Shown piece after piece: positions 17,769 through 24,611 of a stretch of 42,321 bases of DNA (positions are counted from its first letter, which is position 1; each line of letters starts with the position of its first letter). Source of the stretch: a bacterium (GTDB lineage: Bacteria > Patescibacteriota > Minisyncoccia > Phycocordibacterales > UBA5272). Under the pieces are notes generated by a model. It was not told the DNA's origin. It made no database searches and saw nothing but the letters and a program-made list of their open reading frames with translations. Where the stretch lies: assembly GCA_023267635.1 (NCBI GenBank), contig JAHFMX010000010.1, forward strand, positions 1-42,321. The letters are read 5' to 3'. The position numbers and the translations under genes are program-made.

Positions 17769-18118
17769 TAAGAATCACCTTCCGCTACTTCTAATGCTAA
17801 CGCAGTTTCACAGATGGTATTTATTTTTTTACTTCTTTCATCATCAAAGGAGATACAAAGTATATGAATACTTTGTACAGACTTCCGTAATTCTTGAGAG
17901 TATAGAAGCAAGTTCTTTTTGTAGGAAGCTTTTTTCTTAAACGCAGCTAAGAATTTACGAGAGCCTTCCTCTATTGTAGTATCTTCTGATATCTCTAAGC
18001 CTGTAAGTTTATTTAATATTCCCAGAGATTCTGCTACGGAAATATTCTCAAGCTTGTTCCAAAGTTCTGGCTTGTTACTTCTTATCCAATCATTCAAAAG
18101 TTCGAAATTATGTGACAT
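17768..18118 (-). CDS. Orphan protein upstream of DNA polymerase
   Basis: 116 aa, largely helical and Lys/Glu-rich. The N-terminal part (FELLNDWIRSNKPELWNKLENI) looks amphipathic; a central KKKASYKKNLLLY stretch is basic. Not recognised. RBS AGGAG lies 8 nt before the ATG, and its stop shares a base with the polymerase start, so it is co-translated with it. A polymerase accessory role is possible but is only context. Confidence 0.65.
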   Translation of the reverse strand: MSHNFELLNDWIRSNKPELWNKLENISVAESLGILNKLTGLEISEDTTIEEGSRKFLAAFKKKASYKKNLLLYSQELRKSVQSIHILCISFDDERSKKINTICETALALEVAEGDS

Positions 18119-18153
18119 GGTTATTCTCCTAGTGACTATTTAATTACTTTGTA

Positions 18154-18190
18154 AATGCACTACGGAATGTTCGCTACTCCGTAGTGCATT
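18154..18190 (-). terminator. Hairpin H1 after the SSB gene
   Basis: AATGCACTACGGA (18154-18166) pairs perfectly with TCCGTAGTGCATT (18178-18190): a 13-bp stem with an 11-nt loop, between the SSB candidate and the next gene. The - strand tail is only ATTTACAAAG, so termination may be partial; it could also stabilise the upstream mRNA 3' end. It shares stem sequence with hairpins at 24541 and 30736. Confidence 0.6.
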
Positions 18191-18232
18191 GGCTAAGTAA
18201 CTAGCCTACTGATACTGCTATTGCTACCGCTA

Positions 18233-18658
18233 CTACAGTACTTCCAAGGAATCAATAGCCAGGTACTTCTGGGTCTTGTCCTTGTTAAAACGAACTTTCG
18301 TTACCACCATGACTTGCATTCCCGGCATAGCAGCAACAATTTCGCGCGTCTTTGCTAAACCAGTAGCGGTTTGAATTGGCTTCAGCAGTTCTTTGAAAGC
18401 CCCTACGCCAAATTCATTGTCCATCATGAAGGAGGTACTAGCTTCTGTACCGTTGGCAACTGGAGTATCGGATTCATTTGCAAGTTCCAATGTTTCAAGG
18501 AACCGAAACTTAACTTCAACTGCCGGGTGGTCATTGATTTCCTTCTCCTCAACGGAGAGGATACTAGCGTTATAAGCGCCGGCCGGGGGTACTACAAACT
18601 CCGGCATATCCGCAAGGTCATCAAGGTTTTGATCGAGAATATCATCAAGTACTGACAT
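18233..18658 (-). CDS. Single-stranded DNA-binding protein candidate
   Basis: 141 aa. It has an acidic N-terminal leader (LDDILDQNLDDLADMPEF), then beta-strand-rich sequence with YNASILSVEEKEIN and PAVEVKFRFLETLE, ending KTQKYLAIDSLEVL. Alternating strands, size and location between Sak4/DUF6378 and polymerase genes fit OB-fold phage SSBs, though no diagnostic motif is visible and the usual acidic C-terminal tail is absent. RBS AAAGGA. The gene seems to have its own transcription signals: a candidate promoter in the end of the upstream gene and a strong hairpin after the stop. Confidence 0.5.
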   Translation of the reverse strand: MSVLDDILDQNLDDLADMPEFVVPPAGAYNASILSVEEKEINDHPAVEVKFRFLETLELANESDTPVANGTEASTSFMMDNEFGVGAFKELLKPIQTATGLAKTREIVAAMPGMQVMVVTKVRFNKDKTQKYLAIDSLEVL

Positions 18659-18675
18659 GTTTTATTTCCTTTAAG

Positions 18676-18711
18676 TTAATTGATTTGATTAATTGATTTG
18701 ATTAAATGATT
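18676..18711. repeat. 13-bp tandem repeat in the SSB leader
   Basis: TTAATTGATTTGA occurs twice in perfect tandem (18676-18688 and 18689-18701), followed by a degenerate third piece TTAAATGATTT. On the coding strand this AT-rich repeat lies just upstream of the SSB RBS. It could be a protein-binding site, for example for SSB autoregulation, or an unstructured enhancer of translation. Confidence 0.7.
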
Positions 18712-18732
18712 TACTTTCTTATGGATAAACTT

Positions 18733-19326
18733 CTATCCATTCTTACTAGAATCTGCGCCAGTTATAACTTCCTGACACCGTGCCATCAAGGCAGTATAAC
18801 CAGCTATATCTACCATTGAATCCCTATGAGTTGGAGAGTTCGCCAGCCGGGCGACTTTCATTAGCACCATCATCATGCACACGTCGTCGATGGTAAGATG
18901 TGCATGTAGACTGTTATTAGCATCCAGATAGTTTGTCCAAAGTGCAGCAATAGTTTTTAGATTCTTACTTGGATGTCCATACGTCTGCTCTCTATCGTTA
19001 TAGATAATACTTTGAGCCTCTTTAAGAATACTATTCTTATTATTAAGAAGAGCCTCGTTGTAATTAAATGGGGGCGGGCAGGGTCTTTTACCTAGTGTTC
19101 CCAGTTTTCTTCCCTTACCTTTTTCCCAGATTTGGTTATCTTTTGTACATAAAAACTCTACTTCCCTACCATTAAAAAGTATTTTATCCCCATTTAAATC
19201 TTCTTCATTAACATAAAACCCAAGAGGAAAGTTGTCATCGAAAATTGAGTAGGAATCCCCTACAAGTCTAACAGCAATTACCTTATATTCTTCTCCAAAA
19301 TTTGGAGTAAACTTACCTGCAATCAT
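18733..19326 (-). CDS. DUF6378-domain protein
   Basis: 197 aa. The C-terminal 100 residues show the DUF6378 pattern: ILKEAQSIIYNDREQTYGHP, then IAALWTNYL, IDDVCMMMVLMKVARL and DSMVDIAGYTALM. This family is frequent in phages and its activity is unknown; MazG-like helices have been suggested by its all-alpha appearance, which is inference here. The N-terminal 95 residues are a separate beta-rich extension (NFPLGFYVNEEDLNGDKILF) with a CPPPF linker, probably a fused domain. RBS AAGGAG is 8 nt before the ATG, which overlaps the Sak4 stop. Confidence 0.7.
   Translation of the reverse strand: MIAGKFTPNFGEEYKVIAVRLVGDSYSIFDDNFPLGFYVNEEDLNGDKILFNGREVEFLCTKDNQIWEKGKGRKLGTLGKRPCPPPFNYNEALLNNKNSILKEAQSIIYNDREQTYGHPSKNLKTIAALWTNYLDANNSLHAHLTIDDVCMMMVLMKVARLANSPTHRDSMVDIAGYTALMARCQEVITGADSSKNG
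18761..18789 (-). promoter_or_regulatory. Candidate sigma70 promoter for the SSB gene
   Basis: On the - strand TTGATG (18789-18784), a 17-nt spacer and TATAAC (18766-18761). It lies inside the end of the DUF6378 gene and would start transcription about 95 nt before the SSB ATG. The -35 matches four of six consensus bases and the -10 five of six. Confidence 0.4.
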
Positions 19327-20183
19327 GATTGAATCTCCTTCTTAACAGTTTCGAGGGCGGCTATTAGTGTCTCCCGTTGTTCATTGGAGATACTAACAGT
19401 ATCCGGGGTGGTAAAAATATCCAGCAACGATGGTGTTTCTTTTTTCTCAATCTCTAGCCCGCTGCGGGAACCTGTAACTACGCTGGCCTTATACGCAGTG
19501 GAACTACCGAACTTGTGTTTCCCATTTACTATCTGGCCATATACAACATGGTCAAAATACTTTGCAGTATTCCTAGAGGAACGGGAACTACCACTAGATG
19601 CAACCAACTTACTTGCACCATCAACCATTTCTACTTCTTCTTCGTGAGTGATGCAGACAATGTTATATCTAGCAGCTTGTACTTGGGATAGGAACTTTTC
19701 AATTAGAATCTTTAGATTCCCCCAATCATCCCGCTCCATCTTGTAATCATCCGGCTGACTTCGAGTAATATTTGCAATGGCGCTGTTAGTTAGTTGGGTT
19801 AAAGAATCAAACACAACTATCGTATCAGCCGGTGTTTTCGATAACTCCACGTGATTAACTGGACTGCCATCTTTAATACACAGTTGGCAATTCCATTTAC
19901 CATGCTTATCACAAACTGTTCCCGCATCACCACGAATTACTTTGAGCCAAGTTTCAATACAGATAGGATATACTCGACTATCTGGAATTGTAATTAGATC
20001 AATTCTTGCTTGCCATTCAGGAGGAAGTTTGAACAGCGTACTAAATCCTTGGTCACAATCGAACCAGATAAGATTGAATTTTTCCGCTAAGTTACCAACG
20101 AGTTCTGTCTTACCAACTTTCGGCGGCCCGAATACTAGCACCCGCTGTGTAGCTGACGGTGCAACTTGAGTGAGTTGTGTCAT
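19323..20183 (-). CDS. Sak4-like RecA-fold recombination ATPase
   Basis: 286 aa. Walker A GPPKVGKTE (residues 19-27), Walker B TIVVFDSLTQ (D126), and the IVCITHEEE strand near residue 170 define the AAA_24/Sak4 group of single-strand annealing or recombinase ATPases. A compact insert with C91, H94, C99 and C102 (CDKHGKWNCQLC) looks like a zinc ribbon. Sak4 proteins usually act with the phage SSB, encoded two genes downstream here. Expected role: strand annealing and recombination-dependent replication. RBS AAGGA is 10 nt before the ATG. Confidence 0.85.
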   Translation of the reverse strand: MTQLTQVAPSATQRVLVFGPPKVGKTELVGNLAEKFNLIWFDCDQGFSTLFKLPPEWQARIDLITIPDSRVYPICIETWLKVIRGDAGTVCDKHGKWNCQLCIKDGSPVNHVELSKTPADTIVVFDSLTQLTNSAIANITRSQPDDYKMERDDWGNLKILIEKFLSQVQAARYNIVCITHEEEVEMVDGASKLVASSGSSRSSRNTAKYFDHVVYGQIVNGKHKFGSSTAYKASVVTGSRSGLEIEKKETPSLLDIFTTPDTVSISNEQRETLIAALETVKKEIQS

Positions 20184-20214
20184 GGTTAATTATTCCTTAT
20201 CGTTGTTGTTACTG

Positions 20215-20361
20215 TTACTGTTGCTGTACTACACAAGAGCAGCAGTGGTCATTAGTATTGAATCTTTCTGGATGGAACACCAAAAGATACGCAACTATTA
20301 GAAATACTATCGAAGCAGAAACGCACATTAATGCCAGAGATTTCTCTGCTAAGTCGTACAT
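20215..20361 (-). CDS. 48-aa single-pass membrane protein
   Basis: A short ORF filling the gap between the RecB-like nuclease and Sak4. It begins MYDLAEKSLALMCV, has one strong membrane segment (ASIVFLIVAYLLVF, residues 16-29) and a Cys-rich tail (DHCCSCVVQQQ). AAAGGA lies 9 nt before the ATG, inside the end of the upstream gene. The Cys cluster could bind metal or form disulphides. Function unknown; a host-takeover or lysis-related peptide is possible. Confidence 0.55.
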   Translation of the reverse strand: MYDLAEKSLALMCVSASIVFLIVAYLLVFHPERFNTNDHCCSCVVQQQ

Positions 20362-20363
20362 AG

Positions 20364-21323
20364 TTAAATGTTCCTTTCAATTTGAGAGTTAATTAAATCC
20401 AAGAGACTGATATTAATCTGATACTCCGGCTCTTTGTTTTCTTCTTTTTCATCCTCAACAGCAATAGCCTCGTAGTTAATCAGCACCTTATCACTCATGC
20501 TACAGATATTAAAGAACTCACACTGCCGGAAGAATGCGTAACAAGATTCACCATGCATAGGGAATGCGTTAGCAGAGTAATACCCAATCATGTTTACATC
20601 AAGAACTAAATCCCTAATCCAATCTGCCCTCTTAGTAAAGGATTTATCGAAACTCATTAGCTCAAATTCTTCTGATACTGTTTTATAAATACAGTATAGC
20701 ACTCGGTAACTGGATTTACCCGGAGAAATAGCATCAAGAATAATTCCATATCCTAACGCTTGCCCGGAATTTTTATAAGTAGCCTCGTCAATGGTTTTGT
20801 ATTTAGTTGTTTTAAGTTCCAGTACTAAGAACTCACCAGTAATTTTATGCCGGAGAACTACATCAACATAGCCACGGTAGGAAAATCCCTGCATAATATC
20901 TACACGGAAGGATAGTTCTACTGCTGGCTTGCCGTCTAAATATGCAAGGTCATAATCTTTTAAGTCAGTACCATCAGCAAGTCGGAGAGTATTTTTAATT
21001 GCATGGAATTGTTGCACAGCAAACATCGCATACCAGAAAGATTTTTTATTAGTAGTTTCTTCTTCATACAATCCGGTATCCCAAGCAAGAAACATTTGAA
21101 AATAAATTTCTTGAATTGTTTTCTGTTGCATAGATAATTGCAATCCAAGACCTACAACATGGCCGAAAGCAAAGGTTACAGAACTATCTCTGGCAGGTTT
21201 GCGGAGTCTATTAAGCTGCAACTTACGAGGACAACTATGCAAGTCAAGACGGCTACTATAACTAAGTAGCTTTAGGCGCGGGTGAACAGCGGCCAATTGC
21301 TCTGTATTAACTATGTTACTCAT
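20364..21323 (-). CDS. RecB/Cas4-like PD-(D/E)XK nuclease with likely Fe-S cluster
   Basis: 319 aa. Nuclease motifs: YRGYVDVVL (D154), LVLELKTTK (E169, K171) and QALGY (Q188-Y192), the PD-(D/E)XK core plus QxxxY motif of RecB-family enzymes. Cys31 (SCPRK) at the start and C261, C268 and C274 (ESCYAFFRQCEFFNIC) at the end match the split four-cysteine Fe-S layout of Cas4/AddB, though the first C-terminal spacing is six residues rather than two. It probably resects DNA ends in recombination with Sak4. The C-terminal 50 residues are acidic. Confidence 0.85.
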   Translation of the reverse strand: MSNIVNTEQLAAVHPRLKLLSYSSRLDLHSCPRKLQLNRLRKPARDSSVTFAFGHVVGLGLQLSMQQKTIQEIYFQMFLAWDTGLYEEETTNKKSFWYAMFAVQQFHAIKNTLRLADGTDLKDYDLAYLDGKPAVELSFRVDIMQGFSYRGYVDVVLRHKITGEFLVLELKTTKYKTIDEATYKNSGQALGYGIILDAISPGKSSYRVLYCIYKTVSEEFELMSFDKSFTKRADWIRDLVLDVNMIGYYSANAFPMHGESCYAFFRQCEFFNICSMSDKVLINYEAIAVEDEKEENKEPEYQINISLLDLINSQIERNI

Positions 21324-21675
21324 GATTAGTATTTTCCATAAGGTCTAATACTATTGTAAGATTTACCATAAATTGCCAAAGACTATAAACATTTACATCT
21401 AAAATCTCTGCCAATTTATTCAGTTCATAACTCATAAACAAATGACTAACATGTTTGCGAGGGTAGATAGTAATGGCAGATGTATCTATAGGTGATAGCC
21501 ATGCTGCCAGTAACTTAAACCCCTCGAAATAATTCTTATAAACTACATAATTCGGAGCACGAAGATATAGAATTAAAAGACTACGGACAGGGAATGGTTT
21601 CCTCTCCAGTACCCTCTGTTCCTCGAATGCTGCTAGCGCTAGGCTGGTGACAGAGATATTCTCCGTATCTATCAT
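21316..21675 (-). CDS. Orphan protein
   Basis: 119 aa, helical with a hydrophobic C-terminal part (LWQFMVNLTIVLDLM) and a central NYFEGFKLLAAWLSP segment. Not recognised. Its ATG overlaps the upstream stop (ATGA) and its end overlaps the nuclease start by 8 nt, so it is translationally coupled to both. A partner of the RecB-like nuclease is conceivable from position only. Confidence 0.6.
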   Translation of the reverse strand: MIDTENISVTSLALAAFEEQRVLERKPFPVRSLLILYLRAPNYVVYKNYFEGFKLLAAWLSPIDTSAITIYPRKHVSHLFMSYELNKLAEILDVNVYSLWQFMVNLTIVLDLMENTNHE

Positions 21676-22076
21676 ATCCGCAGTTCTGGAACAAAGCTAC
21701 CGTTTTTTAATTCCATATCCAACACATACTTTGGATACTCTGTATCAATGTAGTTTACTACATCGTTAATTATAGCATCTATGGAGGAGTTACTTTTCAT
21801 TTCAAAGAATCCTCCCCACAAAATGTCATAACTAACAAGGCAAAAGAATACAGTAGGCGGTGATTCTTCCTTATAGATTCCTGCTACTGGATTAAGTTTA
21901 AACACTGGTGGCATGTAGATTACCAACTTACCATCGTGTCTAGCATTTCTCCAAAGAACTACAGAATCTTCTGGAATAAAAACCATTGGGTCAGAGATAT
22001 CTATACCCGCTTGTTCCATACAAGCTAACTCATAGTCAGTAGGAAAGTCAGCAGTTATCTGTTCAGGAGTTTTCAT
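21672..22076 (-). CDS. Orphan protein
   Basis: 134 aa. It opens with a helical acidic segment (PEQITADFPTDYELACME) and continues with beta-rich sequence (GKLVIYMPPVFKL, TVFFCLVSYDILWGGFFEM). Not recognised. No clear RBS is seen; the frame, length and tight fit between neighbours are the evidence for a real gene. Confidence 0.55.
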   Translation of the reverse strand: MKTPEQITADFPTDYELACMEQAGIDISDPMVFIPEDSVVLWRNARHDGKLVIYMPPVFKLNPVAGIYKEESPPTVFFCLVSYDILWGGFFEMKSNSSIDAIINDVVNYIDTEYPKYVLDMELKNGSFVPELRI

Positions 22077-22081
22077 AGTAA

Positions 22082-22342
22082 TTACAAGTCATCAAGAGTT
22101 AGCTGGCTGGCCGGCTTCTTCTTACTACCCATTGCGGTGGAGGCCAGTGTAATATTCTTCTGATGTTCTAACCCCTGTACTATGATGTTGACATCTTCAG
22201 GAGAAAGAAATGTGACGAGTTCAGCATCAGTTTTTAGATTGTTGTAGATAGTACGAAGCACTGTAGGAAAGTTAGGTAACCTTTCGTTCAGTGCTTTTTC
22301 TAGCGTTAGTATCTGCTCTTTGATTACTTCTGCTGGTGTCAT
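22082..22342 (-). CDS. Small helical orphan protein
   Basis: 86 aa: amphipathic helices at residues 1-60 (AEVIKEQILTLEKALNERL, LSPEDVNIIVQGL) and a basic linker SKKKPAS before an acidic QLTLDDL end. That tail resembles protein-binding tails such as SSB- or clamp-binding motifs, which is only suggestive. RBS AAGGA lies before the ATG. Not recognised. Confidence 0.6.
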   Translation of the reverse strand: MTPAEVIKEQILTLEKALNERLPNFPTVLRTIYNNLKTDAELVTFLSPEDVNIIVQGLEHQKNITLASTAMGSKKKPASQLTLDDL

Positions 22343-22363
22343 GATTGCAGTTCCTTTGGAGGG

Positions 22364-22615
22364 TTACCTAATACTACGGATTAAAGTTTTTCCAGACTTG
22401 CTGAATTGTTTACGAACATAGTATCCATGAGAGTTCAATATCTCAATAGCTTGGAAACCATTTATTTGCAATGTTTCTGGGGCACCATGAAATGCAGGAT
22501 TCAATGGGTCAGCAAGATGTTTTGCGTAATCAGGATTAGGAACAGAAATTGCATTAGCATTAAAGCTATCTACATATTTTCCATTCTTATCATAGACTTT
22601 TATTCTTTTACTCAT
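22364..22615 (-). CDS. Small orphan protein
   Basis: 83 aa from the ATG at 22615 (MSKRIKVYD). The open frame continues to 22714, but that part runs out of frame through the neighbouring Cys-rich gene and is not used. Features are KRIKVYDKNGKYVD, a beta hairpin pattern, then a C-terminal HGYYVRKQFSKSGKTLIRSIR basic region. It overlaps the upstream gene by 8 nt. Not recognised. Confidence 0.55.
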   Translation of the reverse strand: MSKRIKVYDKNGKYVDSFNANAISVPNPDYAKHLADPLNPAFHGAPETLQINGFQAIEILNSHGYYVRKQFSKSGKTLIRSIR

Positions 22616-22835
22616 GGCAAGTCTCACAAATTGGTTTACTATTAGTAACACAGTTTGGGTTAGTACAATGCAGTGGATGTGGAAATCTACCGTGTGCATT
22701 AGCATCTTGTTCAAACTTCCAGAAACACCAACGGCATTCCCAAGTACAACGAATAGGGGAGCGGTAAACTAATTGCATCGGTGAACGATGCTGCATGAAT
22801 TCTGACAGAGTAGTATTAGTAGTTACATGTTTCAT
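22608..22835 (-). CDS. Small zinc-finger-like protein
   Basis: 75 aa with paired cysteines CTWECRWC (two C-x-C or C-x2-C pairs) and HCTNPNC followed by CETC near the C-terminus. A zinc-binding fold with at least two half-sites is likely. Many such small phage proteins bind nucleic acids or RNA polymerase; no specific family was recognised. It lies in the run of small early genes and overlaps the next gene. Confidence 0.6.
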   Translation of the reverse strand: MKHVTTNTTLSEFMQHRSPMQLVYRSPIRCTWECRWCFWKFEQDANAHGRFPHPLHCTNPNCVTNSKPICETCHE

Positions 22836-22839
22836 AACT

Positions 22840-23052
22840 CTACGCCAGCCCTTTCTTTTCCAGAAACCACTTCGAAACCCAGAGAGTATCCAGTTCCAGC
22901 GCCGGTGGATGTTTATGCTTTATCCTGCTAATCAAACTAAGTGGAATCCAAATAGTAAGTGTCCCCTTAATATAGTCATCAAGTTTAAACTTAATAGCAG
23001 CATCGGATTCATCTTCAATAAGTCCACTAATTTCTACATCGCCAGTAGCCAT
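22840..23052 (-). CDS. Small orphan protein
   Basis: 70 aa with a beta-strand-rich centre (AAIKFKLDDYIKGTLTIWIP) and a basic C-terminus. RBS AGGAG about 9 nt before the ATG lies inside the end of the upstream gene. Not recognised. Confidence 0.6.
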   Translation of the reverse strand: MATGDVEISGLIEDESDAAIKFKLDDYIKGTLTIWIPLSLISRIKHKHPPALELDTLWVSKWFLEKKGLA

Positions 23053-23053
23053 A

Positions 23054-23302
23054 CTATAAATCTCCTAAGTTTATTTTTCTTTTATTTTTAGTCAGGGTAA
23101 ATGTAATCATGTTACCATCAAAGGTATGGTTAAGTTCTGTACTAATGCAACTATTATCCATAGCCAGTTTGAAAGTAATATCATTACACTTCTCGGTTAT
23201 AACTCCCTTCTTAACAGTGCTGTAAATATGAGGGCTGATAACTACCTTAGCAGAACCAGTCTGCTTTATACGATTCCATATAGCTTCATATTTCCTAGCC
23301 AT
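23054..23302 (-). CDS. Small orphan protein
   Basis: 82 aa, basic N-terminus (ARKYEAIWNRIKQTGSAKVV) then predicted beta strands ending in KNKRKINLGDL. The RBS AAAGGA is 6 nt before the ATG and lies inside the upstream gene, which it overlaps by 8 nt. Not recognised. Confidence 0.6.
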   Translation of the reverse strand: MARKYEAIWNRIKQTGSAKVVISPHIYSTVKKGVITEKCNDITFKLAMDNSCISTELNHTFDGNMITFTLTKNKRKINLGDL

Positions 23303-23582
23303 CAGATTCCTTTTCTGGTGGGAGTAATGTAAACAAAGCCGGGGACTTAAACTCTTTTGGAATCAATGAAAGTTCCAGTACCCCGGCCTCGGTATCGTAA
23401 CTAGAGTTCAATCTCATTGGTGCAACTTCCATGCCAAGTTCTTTAAGTTTCTTTTCATCCCTGCATTTTATCACACTAATATCCACAATCAATTTACGGA
23501 TATTTGCAGGGAAAACTAGAAGGCGTACAGTTTCTGCGCGCCGCAGTGCTTGGTAAATTTCACCGGCGGCCAGCGCAGTCAT
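23295..23582 (-). CDS. Small orphan protein
   Basis: 95 aa. The N-terminus is helical (ALAAGEIYQALRRAE) followed by strands (TVRLLVFPANIRKLIVDISVI) and an acidic end. GGAG lies about 11 nt before the ATG. Not recognised; co-transcribed with the other small early genes. Confidence 0.6.
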   Translation of the reverse strand: MTALAAGEIYQALRRAETVRLLVFPANIRKLIVDISVIKCRDEKKLKELGMEVAPMRLNSSYDTEAGVLELSLIPKEFKSPALFTLLPPEKESDG

Positions 23583-23584
23583 AG

Positions 23585-23800
23585 TTACAGATACTCCGTG
23601 ATTACTTTAGCAAGCTTGACTTTTACAGAAGCGGCATCAAACTTTTCAAAATTAGCAGGAGTATTTATATCTGCTAATTGATTCTTTATTGAAAAATAAA
23701 TAAAGTCTTCCGCATCTTCCAGAGTAACTCCGGCTGGTAGGTCGAAGGATACTAGATAGCTAACGCGTTTCTTTGTTCTTTTCTGATGTGTGGTGGTCAT
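23585..23800 (-). CDS. Small orphan protein
   Basis: 71 aa with a basic start (MTTTHQKRTKKRVSYLV), an FDLPAGVTLEDAEDFIYFSI centre and a C-terminal VKVKLAKVITEYL strand-helix. The strand-helix-strand order could be a small alpha-beta fold. The RBS is weak. Not recognised. Confidence 0.55.
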   Translation of the reverse strand: MTTTHQKRTKKRVSYLVSFDLPAGVTLEDAEDFIYFSIKNQLADINTPANFEKFDAASVKVKLAKVITEYL

Positions 23801-23832
23801 GATTGGGACTCTTTTCTATTTGATATAGTTTA

Positions 23833-23907
23833 TCAGGAAAATATCCACATTGCTATTACTGGTACCATTGTTACTAACAATAAAATAATTGCATTTGCTG
23901 TAGTCAT
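23833..23907 (-). CDS. Tiny 24-aa membrane peptide
   Basis: An ORF MTTANAIILLLVTMVP plus VIAMWIFS, almost entirely one hydrophobic helix. AGGA lies 10 nt before the ATG. Such peptides are common but hard to prove; the clean RBS and membrane-helix composition are the support. Confidence 0.35.
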   Translation of the reverse strand: MTTANAIILLLVTMVPVIAMWIFS

Positions 23908-24247
23908 GGTTAAAGATTCCTAATCTTAATAGTTATTAATACCTACTCGGATAGAGACTGTTGGATTCTCTCCTGCATCCGCCCAATCTCACACCGGCTA
24001 GATACTATAATAGTTTCCGTTTGCTCCATACTTTGGAGTGCTCACATATTACAATACTAACTATCCTGCAAGGATTCAATTATTCTTGCCACCGGCTATT
24101 CACTGTACGCAACTTTGGCTATTAACCTATGTTGTTATTCAGGGTAGCAGTAGTTGCTATATTCCCGAAGCTTAACAGACTTACAACTTTAATAGCAAGG
24201 ATTAGCTCCTGCTACAAGGTATGGTGGCGTTACCTTTGGAGGCACCT
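23908..24247 (-). other. 340-bp gene-poor stretch
   Basis: Between the tiny membrane peptide and the 86-aa gene. It holds one possible 28-aa ORF (23943-24029), two copies of TAGCCGGTG on the - strand (near 23992-24000 and 24092-24101), and no tRNA-like fold found by eye. It could encode a small RNA or carry a promoter for the 23800-12686 genes, but no good -35/-10 pair was found. Confidence 0.4.
23943..24029 (-). CDS. Possible 28-aa ORF
   Basis: Reads MEQTETIIVSSRCE then IGRMQERIQQSLSE, a plausible hydrophilic helix, but the RBS is weak (GTGAG about 12 nt upstream). Listed as a candidate only. Confidence 0.25.
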   Translation of the reverse strand: MEQTETIIVSSRCEIGRMQERIQQSLSE

Positions 24248-24508
24248 TCACGAGACAGTGCCTAATTCAATCATTTCTACTTTGTGTTCAGTAATCCATT
24301 CAGTATCAATTAAAGCAATTACTGTGCTTCCATGATTTTCATGTGCTTTTTTAAATTCTTTTAAAGGGTTGGGAGAAATTCCCCAAGGATTTCTAGCACT
24401 GTATAAATCATCTTTTGTAATAATGCCAATCTTAATAGCTTGTTGTCCATGAAGAGTATAGAGATACCTACGATATGGAGGTACAGGTATTAATGTTAAG
24501 GTTGGCAT
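24248..24508 (-). CDS. Small orphan protein
   Basis: 86 aa: TLTLIPVPPYRRYLYTLHG, then ARNPWGISPNPLKEFKKAHE and a strand-rich C-terminus (TVIALIDTEWI). AAGGAG lies 8 nt before the ATG. It is the first gene after hairpin H2. Not recognised. Confidence 0.65.
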   Translation of the reverse strand: MPTLTLIPVPPYRRYLYTLHGQQAIKIGIITKDDLYSARNPWGISPNPLKEFKKAHENHGSTVIALIDTEWITEHKVEMIELGTVS

Positions 24509-24540
24509 GGTTACTTACTCCTTCGGTAATTGCTACACTG

Positions 24541-24577
24541 AAATGTAGTGGAGGATAACAAGTTCTCCACTACATTT
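24541..24577 (-). terminator. Hairpin H2 after the 229-aa gene
   Basis: AAATGTAGTGGAG (24541-24553) and CTCCACTACATTT (24565-24577) pair perfectly over 13 bp with an 11-nt loop, 34 nt past the stop of the 229-aa gene. The tail is not T-rich, so an mRNA-stabilising or partial terminator role is likely. It is the same size and of similar sequence to hairpin H1. Confidence 0.6.
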
Positions 24578-24611
24578 TATCTAGCAACTAACTTTGTTGC
24601 AACTTCCAGAG

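Noticed and set aside
23930-24250. Possible tRNA in the gene-poor stretch
   Set aside because: No T-arm GGTTCRAATCC with matching acceptor stem could be assembled on either strand.
24129-24335. 68-aa + strand ORF in the gene-poor stretch
   Set aside because: Against the direction of all neighbours, overlaps a supported - strand gene and has no RBS.
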